This document shows positions 7,906 to 14,986 of a stretch of DNA of 19,232 nt, one piece after another (the first letter of the stretch is position 1; each line of letters begins with the position of its first letter). Source of the stretch: Mariprofundus sp. Its GTDB lineage: Bacteria > Pseudomonadota > Zetaproteobacteria > Mariprofundales > Mariprofundaceae. Both the position numbers and the translations under genes were made by a program. Location: the NCBI GenBank assembly GCA_030951065.1, contig JAUZQH010000149.1, forward strand, positions 1 through 19,232, given 5' to 3'. The notes beneath the pieces are model-generated. The model was given only the letters and a program-made list of their open reading frames with translations. It was not told where the DNA came from and made no database searches.

Positions 7906-8817
7906 TCAGTCCTGTTCATGCTGCAAACTTTTGAGCCGTTGCTGATAGGCACTGGCTGCCCGTGTGCTTCCAGTATGATTCTCGAGCTCCACCAGCGCTG
8001 TCAAACAATCCCGCTGCCCTGTGGTATCGTCCAGCCTCTGATAAATGACAAGCGCCCGCTGCAATGCATCACGACGATCATTCACGGGCACCTCCAGCTT
8101 GCCGTAAAACAGCAGTGCATGCGCAATCAAACGCGGAGAACCCGCTTGCCTGAGCAGGTCGAGCGATTTTTCCACGTCCCGTTTCGCACTTTTCATGTTC
8201 TGTTCTTCTCTTGCAAGCATCGCCAGCCCCAAATACGCCTGCCCCCGGGACAACAGGCCCGGACGAAATTTGCCGCTCTTTTTCAGTACAATCTCATATT
8301 CCTGTTTCGCCACATGCCGCCGCTGCTGCTTTTGTGCCAGACGGGCAGCCGCAAGATGCACATCCACCGGATAGTCCATCGCAAACACATCCGGTTGCCA
8401 GATGTTTGCGTTGGCCGGTTGTTTTCCTGTCCGGATGGTCAATAACACCCAGGCCAGCCGGGCGCGGGCAAGGCCTGTCTGATCACCGGCCCGTTCAGCA
8501 ACGATCCGTGCCTCACTGAAATCGTGCAACGCTTCCTTATTATGTTTCGCAGCCGCATTGGCCGTTCCCAGATTATACCATTGCTGCGCTACAAGACGTG
8601 GATTATCGGCAAGCTGGGCTTCTTTCAGCGCCCGTTCAAAAACATTCCTGGCATACTCCCAACGTTCGCGCTGCATGGCAAAAATACCGGCATCAGTAAG
8701 TGTCTTTGCTCTTTTGATATAAGGGTTTTGTACCGTTTCATCAGCTGCCTTGTGAGATCCGCCGGCACATGCAGACAGCAGCGCCACAAATACAAACCAT
8801 ACAGGTAAATATTTCAT
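7906..8817 (-). CDS. TPR-like outer-membrane lipoprotein, last gene of MCE operon
   Basis: This is a 303-residue lipoprotein of unknown function. The N-terminus has a short hydrophobic signal and a lipobox LLSAC with Cys17; the next residue is Ala, not Asp, which favours outer-membrane sorting. From about residue 30 the sequence is helical and Ala-rich with tetratricopeptide-like repeats, such as AKTLTDAGIFAMQRERWEYA, WYNLGTANAAAKHNKEALHD and YLGLAMLAREEQNMKSAKRD. The start overlaps the mlaD-like stop as ATGA, so it belongs to the MCE operon. Many MCE systems include an accessory lipoprotein, usually of another fold (PqiC/ABC-auxiliary type), so a TPR protein in this slot is unusual. A role as a docking or outer-membrane partner is inference. 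Confidence 0.82.
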   Translation of the reverse strand: MKYLPVWFVFVALLSACAGGSHKAADETVQNPYIKRAKTLTDAGIFAMQRERWEYARNVFERALKEAQLADNPRLVAQQWYNLGTANAAAKHNKEALHDFSEARIVAERAGDQTGLARARLAWVLLTIRTGKQPANANIWQPDVFAMDYPVDVHLAAARLAQKQQRRHVAKQEYEIVLKKSGKFRPGLLSRGQAYLGLAMLAREEQNMKSAKRDVEKSLDLLRQAGSPRLIAHALLFYGKLEVPVNDRRDALQRALVIYQRLDDTTGQRDCLTALVELENHTGSTRAASAYQQRLKSLQHEQD

Positions 8818-9821
8818 GGTCGCATATCCAGTCCGGGTGGCGTGATCTCTTCATCGCCCTGCTCAACCGGATTCGCCGCACCACCAAACAACCACGATCC
8901 GCGCAAGCCTTTGATCAATAGCCGCATCTCTTCAAGCGTACGTCTGGACTCCTGGGCCAGTCCCGGCAGCTGTGGCGTCAGTTCCTCCATATCCGCCGCG
9001 ATATTACTCAGTGCAGCGGCCATCTCATCAAGGCGTCCGATCAGCAGATTGACCTGTCTGATGGTCTCAGGTCCCTGTTTACCCAGATCATGCGCCAGCG
9101 GTTCAATATCTTTCAGAATTCTGGCTGTTTGCTTCAGGGATGCTGACAGGTGCTCAGCAGTCTTGTTTTCTACCATCTGGCGAGTCAGTTCCTGAACCTG
9201 GCCTGCAGCATCCATCATCGTCTGAACTGCCCGACCGATAGCGCCATCCTGCATGCCTTCGCTGGCCCGGCTGAAGTTTCTCATGACCCGGTGTACATCG
9301 CCATCCGGATTATTCAGCCACTTGGATAAGACCACCAGTTCACGAAGCAGGGTGTCTGCATTGGCCACCGCCGGCTTGAGGTCATGCAGCAGCTGTTCGA
9401 ATGAAGCCTCAGATTCGTATGCGAGCGTTCCCAAATGCTGAATACCCGGAGCATCTTTCTTGCCACCGGTGATCTCAACAATCACCTCACCGATCAGGCC
9501 CTCCCTGATCAGACGGGCCGTAGCACCCTCGTGCACCATGTTCCGATAATGCTCCAGAAGCCGCAGGCTGACCTGTACCCTGCCATGGGCTTGCAGATCG
9601 ATATCACTCACATGCCCGATTGCAAAACCCTGAAACTTGACCTCCTGCCCCAGGAAAAAGGACGTTGCCGTAGGAGGATATATATACAGTGTGAATTTCT
9701 TGGCAAAAACATCGGTGCGCACCGTGATCATCAGTAACAGCAAAAATATGGCACCAATACCCAGTATGACAAACCAGCCAACCTGGCGGCGCATACCGGC
9801 GACATAATCATCATGATGCAT
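8814..9821 (-). CDS. mlaD: MlaD-like MCE-domain protein
   Basis: This is a membrane-anchored MCE protein, the periplasmic substrate-carrying ring of an Mla-type lipid transporter. The 335-residue protein has one transmembrane helix (about 15-33) and an MCE domain at about 40-118. The MCE signatures are FFLGQEVKFQGFAIGHVSDI and ARLIREGLIGEVIVEIT. A long alpha-helical segment with heptad character covers about 130-305. It is longer than the short E. coli MlaD (about 183 residues) because of this helical tail. The start overlaps the ATPase-like stop by one base (TGATG), and the stop overlaps the lipoprotein start. The Mla role in phospholipid traffic is known for the family; the cargo here is not known. 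Confidence 0.88.
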   Translation of the reverse strand: MHHDDYVAGMRRQVGWFVILGIGAIFLLLLMITVRTDVFAKKFTLYIYPPTATSFFLGQEVKFQGFAIGHVSDIDLQAHGRVQVSLRLLEHYRNMVHEGATARLIREGLIGEVIVEITGGKKDAPGIQHLGTLAYESEASFEQLLHDLKPAVANADTLLRELVVLSKWLNNPDGDVHRVMRNFSRASEGMQDGAIGRAVQTMMDAAGQVQELTRQMVENKTAEHLSASLKQTARILKDIEPLAHDLGKQGPETIRQVNLLIGRLDEMAAALSNIAADMEELTPQLPGLAQESRRTLEEMRLLIKGLRGSWLFGGAANPVEQGDEEITPPGLDMRP

Positions 9822-10471
9822 CAGGCCGCCGATCCTGCATTCAGTTCCAGCGAATCTTCAAAATTCATGCCTGAACCGTCATGCTCAGACGTGGAAATGT
9901 ACAATATCCCCGCCTGTAACCGTTCCATGACTTCGCAAAACAGGGTATGAAATTGCCGCATACGATGTGGTGCCAAACCGACATGCACATCCTGTACAAG
10001 AATAATGTCCGGCTTCTGCAACAGACAGCGGCCCAGACTGATCAGACCGTGGGTATATGGAGAACGAATGCTGGCCTGATCGTCCAGACAATCCTCAATA
10101 TCGAGAAACGCCGCCACTTGGGGCAAGTCCTGTTCAGCCTGTTCCAGCGCATCATGATTGGCGTGGTACAGAAAGGGTAACATCAAATTTTCCCGAAAAC
10201 TCAGATTTGCCATCATGCCCCGGTGATGCAGCATACTGGAAACTTTCTGAAAAAAGATGGAACTGCCCGCCTGATAACTTGCCACATCGGTTTCCAGCCA
10301 CAACTGCCATGTATCCCTGCCAGACTGCACCGGCTCGATAAACAGGCTTTCCAGCCACTCATACTGGTGTTTGCGCGGCATCACCAGACGTTTGCGTTCC
10401 CCCCTGGCAATGCACCCTGCGGGCAGTATATCTTTCAATACCTGCATTTCACGCCAGCACACCCTGATCAT
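9821..10471 (-). CDS. Degenerate MlaF-like ABC ATPase (pseudo-enzyme)
   Basis: This protein occupies the ATPase slot of the MCE operon, and its 216 residues align in outline with MlaF. KVSSMLHHRGMMANLSFREN (about 76-95) matches the MlaF Q-loop region, and LQKPDIILVQDVHVGLAP (151-168) matches the MlaF stretch ending EPFVGQDP. The catalytic motifs are gone. The Walker A position near 31-40 reads MPRKHQYEWL. The Q-loop Gln is His, the LSGG signature reads as PYTHG, and the Walker B Asp-Glu pair aligns as Gln-Asp. The switch histidine is replaced within ISTSEHD. The frame is intact and overlaps both neighbours by 4 and 1 bases, so it is a maintained gene, not a decayed one. A regulatory or structural ATPase-like subunit is inference. 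Confidence 0.78.
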   Translation of the reverse strand: MIRVCWREMQVLKDILPAGCIARGERKRLVMPRKHQYEWLESLFIEPVQSGRDTWQLWLETDVASYQAGSSIFFQKVSSMLHHRGMMANLSFRENLMLPFLYHANHDALEQAEQDLPQVAAFLDIEDCLDDQASIRSPYTHGLISLGRCLLQKPDIILVQDVHVGLAPHRMRQFHTLFCEVMERLQAGILYISTSEHDGSGMNFEDSLELNAGSAA

Positions 10472-11289
10472 AGCAATCCCCGCAGCACTGCCACGATCAC
10501 ATCCACCAGCGCCACCATCATCAGCGAATCAAGCACACCATAGGTCGCATGAACAGGCACCTGGTTGGGATCATGGCCTACCTTACGTCCCTCAAACAGC
10601 AGCATGGCGCAGCACAAAACAGGGTAAAATGCCCCCTTACCCACCATCATCAACACCCCGTCGAGTGTTATTCCCTTACGGATTTCGGTCAAAAACTGGT
10701 TAAAATTCAATTCATGGCTCAACGCTACAAACAGACCACCAACCCAAACCGAGATGCCAACAAACAGCATAGTCATGACCAGCCCGCACAAGGTAAACGC
10801 CATCATCCTGGGCAGATAGAGATACTCGTTCAGATCGATACCCATGCTTTTCAACAACAGTGCCTCGCCACGAATGTGCATATTGCCAATTTCCGTAGCC
10901 ACAGCCACCCCGGAGCGGGTCAGCATTAAAATCGTGACCAGCAGGGGGGCTATCTCCTGCATCAGCAGGGTATTCATCAAAGAGCCGATGAGAGAAATAT
11001 CCCCTACGCTCTTGGCAAAATGCACAATATGGTAAACTGCTGCCACACCGGCAAACAGCGTAATCACCAGCACCCAGGGCAGCCCCTTCACGCCGGTAAA
11101 ATATATCTGACGAATCAGCACATTCACGACAGCCGGACGCGAAATCCATTTAAACCTTAGCCCCAGTGCCAGAAGAGATGCCATAAAAAGATAGAAGTGA
11201 TACAGGCCCCGCACAAGACGCAAGCTGATTTCACCGACCCGGTCGGCGCGCCCATGCAATGCATCAAAACGCTTTTGGGTGACTTCCAT
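10468..11289 (-). CDS. mlaE: MlaE-like MCE-system permease
   Basis: This is the inner-membrane permease of an Mla-type MCE transporter, 273 residues. Family signatures include IRQIYFTGVKGLPWVLVITL, LLVTILMLTRSGVAVATEIG and MHIRGEALLLKSMGID, and a C-terminal set of hydrophobic helices with FEGRKVGHDPNQVP. There are about five membrane segments after an amphipathic N-terminal part. The stop overlaps the ATPase-like start as ATGA. The start ATG at 11289 has no recognisable ribosome site and a promoter-like TTGCAT/TATAAC pair lies right before it, so the transcript may be leaderless. The gene begins a new subcluster 111 bases after moaC. Confidence 0.9.
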   Translation of the reverse strand: MEVTQKRFDALHGRADRVGEISLRLVRGLYHFYLFMASLLALGLRFKWISRPAVVNVLIRQIYFTGVKGLPWVLVITLFAGVAAVYHIVHFAKSVGDISLIGSLMNTLLMQEIAPLLVTILMLTRSGVAVATEIGNMHIRGEALLLKSMGIDLNEYLYLPRMMAFTLCGLVMTMLFVGISVWVGGLFVALSHELNFNQFLTEIRKGITLDGVLMMVGKGAFYPVLCCAMLLFEGRKVGHDPNQVPVHATYGVLDSLMMVALVDVIVAVLRGLL

Positions 11290-11295
11290 AGCTAA

Positions 11296-11323
11296 GTTAT
11301 AGTCTTACTGGACAGAAATGCAA
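11296..11323 (-). promoter_or_regulatory. Candidate sigma70-like promoter for the MCE operon
   Basis: On the minus strand TTGCAT (11318-11323) and TATAAC (11296-11301) are separated by 16 bases. The -10 box ends 6 bases before the mlaE ATG, so a start near the ATG would give an almost leaderless message. It lies in the 111-base moaC-mlaE gap, which otherwise shows nothing clear. Confidence 0.4.
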
Positions 11324-11400
11324 CAGATGGGACGTTGCATGCACACGGGATGATTGCAGAACTCACCTGCCTTGCTGAAATAGCACCGGCTTCACCTGTT

Positions 11401-11901
11401 TTATCTGATCTCTGTGCCCTTTGCATCTGCACGGTAATATTGCCCGGATTTTCCACCCTTTTTTTCATCCAGACAGATATTGGTGAGTGTCATAGCTTTA
11501 TCGACAGCTTTGCACATGTCGTAAATGGTCAGCAGAGCCGTGCTGACAGCCGTCAGCGCTTCCATTTCCACGCCGGTCTTGCCGTTGCATTTGACCGACA
11601 CCTCGATCTTTAAACCACAGGTTTCGGTCAATTCGGAAAACGACACATCAATACCGGACAGCATCAGTGGATGGCACATCGGAATAAGATCAGGGGTTTT
11701 CTTGGCTCCCATCACGGCAGCTACATCAGCTATCGCCAGCACATCACCCTTTTTGAGTTTACCCTGCCGGATATGCGCCAGCGTTTCCGGCCGCATATGA
11801 ATTTCGCCACTGGCAACCGCTATCCGCATGCTTATTTCCTTGCCAGATACATCCACCATACGGGCACGACCGGCTTTATCAAAGTGTGTTAAATCTGTCA
11901 T
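11401..11901 (-). CDS. moaC: Cyclic pyranopterin monophosphate synthase MoaC
   Basis: MoaC converts the 3',8-cyclo-GTP made by MoaA into cPMP. The 166-residue protein has HMRPET at 35-40, IPMCHPL at 73-79, GVEMEALTAVSTALL from 110 and IYDMCKA at 126-132. D128 and K131 fall at the same numbers as the catalytic residues of the E. coli enzyme. The ATG overlaps the modC stop as ATGA, placing it directly behind the molybdate importer. It is the last gene before the MCE operon. Confidence 0.95.
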   Translation of the reverse strand: MTDLTHFDKAGRARMVDVSGKEISMRIAVASGEIHMRPETLAHIRQGKLKKGDVLAIADVAAVMGAKKTPDLIPMCHPLMLSGIDVSFSELTETCGLKIEVSVKCNGKTGVEMEALTAVSTALLTIYDMCKAVDKAMTLTNICLDEKKGGKSGQYYRADAKGTEIR

Positions 11902-12572
11902 GCCTGCATCTCCTGCTGCATGCCGATATGAGCAACATCCACCAGCAGTTTCCCTTCACGCATACGCCAGTGGTGATGTGCCAGAACCCGGGCATCTTCG
12001 ACATCATGACTGACCATCAATACGGGTATTTGCATGGCTGCCTGCATGGATTTCAAACTCAAGCGTAAACGCTGACGAATAGCAGGCGCCTGTGCTGAAA
12101 ACGGTTCATCCAGCAACAGGACGGATGGTCGTTTATAAATGGCTCTGACCAATGCCGCCCGCTGCGCTTCTCCGGTAGAAAGCATATGCGGTTTACGTTG
12201 CATGAAAGACGATATTTCAAACTTGTCAGCCAGCTTGGCCAACCACGCAGAATCCACTGACTCCGTTCCCAGCAGGATATTCTTTTCTATACTCAGCCAC
12301 GGTAATAAAGCCGCATCAGTCCACACACAGCCCAGTTGGCGGTGCCCGGATGGCAGCTCAAATCCGGCAATGCTGTCCATATATATTTTATTACCGAACT
12401 GCAACTGCCCGGCAGCCTGTTCCAACCCGGCCAGACAGCGCAACAGGGTTGTTTTACCCGCCCCGTTCTCACCGGAAATAATGATGAATGCATTGGAAAA
12501 CCTGCTATCCACCTGCAAATCCAGTGCACCAACGCGAGTCGTGATTTTAATGCAATTCTGAATTCGATTCAT
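11898..12572 (-). CDS. modC: Molybdate ABC transporter ATPase ModC, short form with altered motifs
   Basis: This is the ATPase of the molybdate importer, 224 residues. Walker A is GENGAGKTT (34-42), Walker B VLLLDEPF (151-158) and the switch histidine H189 lies in MVSHD. Three positions are unusual. The Q-loop reads VWTDAALLP, with Thr where Gln is expected. The signature is LSTGE instead of LSGGE, and the D-loop is SAQAP instead of SALD. The molybdate-binding TOBE domain found in ModC of about 350 residues is absent. An open extension to 12668 exists, but the ATG at 12572 overlaps the modB stop as ATGA and fits the domain start. Position between modB and moaC makes ModC more likely than other importer ATPases; the changes may lower activity. 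Confidence 0.85.
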   Translation of the reverse strand: MNRIQNCIKITTRVGALDLQVDSRFSNAFIIISGENGAGKTTLLRCLAGLEQAAGQLQFGNKIYMDSIAGFELPSGHRQLGCVWTDAALLPWLSIEKNILLGTESVDSAWLAKLADKFEISSFMQRKPHMLSTGEAQRAALVRAIYKRPSVLLLDEPFSAQAPAIRQRLRLSLKSMQAAMQIPVLMVSHDVEDARVLAHHHWRMREGKLLVDVAHIGMQQEMQA

Positions 12573-13240
12573 TTGCCAATCTCCACATTCAAGCCCTGCC
12601 GGTTCATCGCATACACCACCGATAACATCACAAACGATACCGCCAGCAGTATCAGCGCCAGTATCCATGCTTCGGACTGTTGTTGCATTTCTACCATTTC
12701 AAACAAGGCAATGCTGGCCACTTTGGTTTCTCCCGGGATCGAACCGCCTACCATCAACACCACGCCGAACTCCCCCATGGTATGGGCAAAGGACAGTGCA
12801 GCGGCCACCAGCACACCGCCTTTGGCAGCAGGCAACATCACCTGCAACAGTGTTTGCTTCAGATTCAGCCCCTGCGTACGTGCCATTTCCAGCCAGCTGT
12901 CCGGAATCGCCCGCAGCGCCTGCTGCATGGGCTGCACGGCAAATGGCAAACTGTACAATACAGAGGCAACCACCATGCCGGAGAAGGAAAAAGCCAGCGA
13001 GCTGTCAAACATTGACTGCCATGCGCTGCCCAATAACGAGTCCGGTGCAATCATCACCAACACGAAATAACCGAGCACCGTCGGCGGCAACACCAGCGGC
13101 AAGGCCACGATAACCTCCAGGACAGTACGTCCGGCAAAGGTTTTGAATGCCAGCACATACGCCAGCGGCAATGCGATCAGCAACAAAATGCCCGTAGTGA
13201 TCAGAGCCAGCTGTAGCGAAATGAACAGTGATTCCAGCAT
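12569..13240 (-). CDS. modB: Molybdate ABC transporter permease ModB
   Basis: ModB is the membrane channel of the molybdate importer. The 223-residue protein has several membrane helices, the ALPLVLPPTVLGYFVL segment characteristic of ModB at about 46-61, and the EAA-type coupling loop EMARTQGLNLKQTLLQVMLP at about 118-137. SFAHTMGEFGVVLMVGGSIPGET, also typical, follows. It starts one base into the modA stop (TGATG) and ends in an ATGA overlap with modC. Confidence 0.95.
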   Translation of the reverse strand: MLESLFISLQLALITTGILLLIALPLAYVLAFKTFAGRTVLEVIVALPLVLPPTVLGYFVLVMIAPDSLLGSAWQSMFDSSLAFSFSGMVVASVLYSLPFAVQPMQQALRAIPDSWLEMARTQGLNLKQTLLQVMLPAAKGGVLVAAALSFAHTMGEFGVVLMVGGSIPGETKVASIALFEMVEMQQQSEAWILALILLAVSFVMLSVVYAMNRQGLNVEIGK

Positions 13241-13914
13241 CAGCGTTGCTGCCGGGCCAGTTGTATTTTCTGCGGCTTTGCAATATTAGCCAACCAGATT
13301 CTGGCCAATGGCTTATCAGCCAATAAAACAACCTGATAATCAATATTTGCGATAGCGCCCTGTTGCGAAGCCAACGCTACAAACCCGGCATCGACCAAAC
13401 CCTTATCCACCATCATGGCTGCCTGCATGGCATTTTGAGCATAGACGAATTTATGTTGTATAACATGCCATAACCCTTGCTTTTTCAGCACTGCCCTGGC
13501 TACTTTTCCAAAGGGTGCAACCTCCGGGTTGGCAATCGCAATATGCCGAACAGACGGACTCGCCAAGGCGCTGAGACCTGCCATATGTTTGCCAATCATG
13601 ACACCAAGGTATCCCCGCCCTGCTTGCTGACGGTCCAATGCTTTCCCCTGTTCCGCCAACATAGCCGGGCGCTGTTTATCCGCTGCAATAAACACATCAA
13701 ATGGAGCACCCTGCACAATCTGATTATACAAACGGCCGGTGGAACCCGATACCAGATGAATCCTGACATGATGATCTTTTTCAAACATTCTGGCCTTTTG
13801 CTGCATCACAGGATACAAACTCGAAGCCACCGCCACTGTCAGTGTCTCAGTTGCATAGGCAGGGAAACCATACAGACATATCGAGATCAACAAGGCACAG
13901 GTTTTTATATGCAT
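13240..13914 (-). CDS. modA: Molybdate-binding periplasmic protein ModA
   Basis: ModA captures molybdate (and tungstate) in the periplasm for ModBC. With the ATG at 13914 it has 224 residues with a signal peptide (IKTCALLISICLYGFPAYA) and likely cleavage after residue 21 or 22. Family marks are TLTVAVASSLYPVM, LVSGSTGRLYNQIVQGAPFD and FIAADK; serines in ASS and SGSTG would contact the oxyanion. A GTG at 13923 is also in frame, but GGTGG lies about 5 bases from the ATG, and the moaA TAA sits one base before it. No ModE-like operator is evident. Confidence 0.94.
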   Translation of the reverse strand: MHIKTCALLISICLYGFPAYATETLTVAVASSLYPVMQQKARMFEKDHHVRIHLVSGSTGRLYNQIVQGAPFDVFIAADKQRPAMLAEQGKALDRQQAGRGYLGVMIGKHMAGLSALASPSVRHIAIANPEVAPFGKVARAVLKKQGLWHVIQHKFVYAQNAMQAAMMVDKGLVDAGFVALASQQGAIANIDYQVVLLADKPLARIWLANIAKPQKIQLARQQR

Positions 13915-13915
13915 A

Positions 13916-14959
13916 TTAACCACCGATATGAATCATCGAACGTTTTTCGCTGTCGGCTTCGAAATCATACAGGCCGATCTCAGGCTTGATCATGGCCGAG
14001 CGCAAAAACACCGCACGAATATCATCATCGCTGCCACCGCCACGGATAAGATCACGCAGATTGAGCTGATGATCGGCAGGCAGGCAGGAACGCAAGCCTC
14101 CATCAGATGTCAGACGCAAACGATTACAGCCTTCACAGAAACGTTCGGACATCGGCATAATAAAACCGACCTCGCCCTTACCGCTTTTCAATGGCAGATA
14201 ACGCGCTGCCGTATTGCCTGTTTTTAACACAGCATCCACCTCGACACGCGCACGCACATCATCTCGCTGCAACACGTCATCAATCGAAATATAGTGATGA
14301 TCCCAATCCATACCCTGCTTCATCGGCATCAGTTCAATAAAACGAATGGTCGCATCGTTCTCACCGGCAAAATCAATCAGCTCAGCAACTTCGGAATGCT
14401 CTCCGCCGGCATTAATCCCGCGCATCAACACAGTGTTCAGTTTGATCGGCCCGATTCCTGCCGCCCTGGCTGCTTTGATGCCAGCCAATACCGGTGCCAA
14501 TTCACCGCCCGTCAACTTGCGAAAACGCAGTGCGTTCAAGCTGTCGAGGCTGATATTGATGCGCTGCAAGCCTGCCTTGGCCATATCAGCAGCGTACTTC
14601 CCAAGCAGCGTGGCATTGGTAGTCATTGAAAGGTCAGTAATACCCGGAACACTGGCCAGCTTTTTCACCAGCACCGCCAAATCCCGGCGAACCAGTGGCT
14701 CTCCACCGGTAATTCGCAACTTGTTTACGCCTAAATCCGCCGCTACACGGACAATGCGTTCTATCTCTTCGTAACGCAGAATCTGATCATGCGGTTCCGC
14801 CTTATAGGCATCAGGCGCGGGGCGGCAGTAATCACAGCGCATATTGCAGCGATCCGTCACCGAGATACGCAGGTAGGTAAGCTGACGGCCAAAACGATCC
14901 GTAAGCCCGCTGTCAGCAGGCACAGACTCAAAGAAATGCATGGGGGTTGCTTCAACCAT
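13916..14959 (-). CDS. moaA: GTP 3',8-cyclase MoaA (radical SAM)
   Basis: MoaA performs the first step of cofactor synthesis: SAM-dependent rearrangement of GTP to 3',8-cyclo-GTP. It has about 347 residues. The N-terminal radical-SAM cluster is C-x3-C-x2-C in VTDRCNMRCDYC (near residues 38-45), with TGGEP at about 84-88. The C-terminal substrate-side cluster is CEGC-x13-C (near 275-292), and the protein ends in the Gly-Gly that the family needs. The start is uncertain: GTG at 14962, ATG at 14959 and ATG at 14941 are in frame, and none has a strong ribosome site. The gap to the upstream porin stop is only 24 to 27 bases, so it is probably co-transcribed with it. Confidence 0.95.
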   Translation of the reverse strand: MVEATPMHFFESVPADSGLTDRFGRQLTYLRISVTDRCNMRCDYCRPAPDAYKAEPHDQILRYEEIERIVRVAADLGVNKLRITGGEPLVRRDLAVLVKKLASVPGITDLSMTTNATLLGKYAADMAKAGLQRINISLDSLNALRFRKLTGGELAPVLAGIKAARAAGIGPIKLNTVLMRGINAGGEHSEVAELIDFAGENDATIRFIELMPMKQGMDWDHHYISIDDVLQRDDVRARVEVDAVLKTGNTAARYLPLKSGKGEVGFIMPMSERFCEGCNRLRLTSDGGLRSCLPADHQLNLRDLIRGGGSDDDIRAVFLRSAMIKPEIGLYDFEADSEKRSMIHIGG

Positions 14960-14986
14960 CACATGAACTGCTATCTATCATGCGCC

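Noticed and set aside
9821..10471. Pseudogene call for the ATPase-like gene
   Set aside because: There are no stops or frameshifts, the length suits an ABC domain, and both ends overlap neighbours in the normal coupled way. Loss of motifs without loss of frame indicates a retained pseudo-enzyme.
12573..12668. N-terminal extension of modC
   Set aside because: It lies inside modB and has no ABC-like content; the ATGA junction marks the start.
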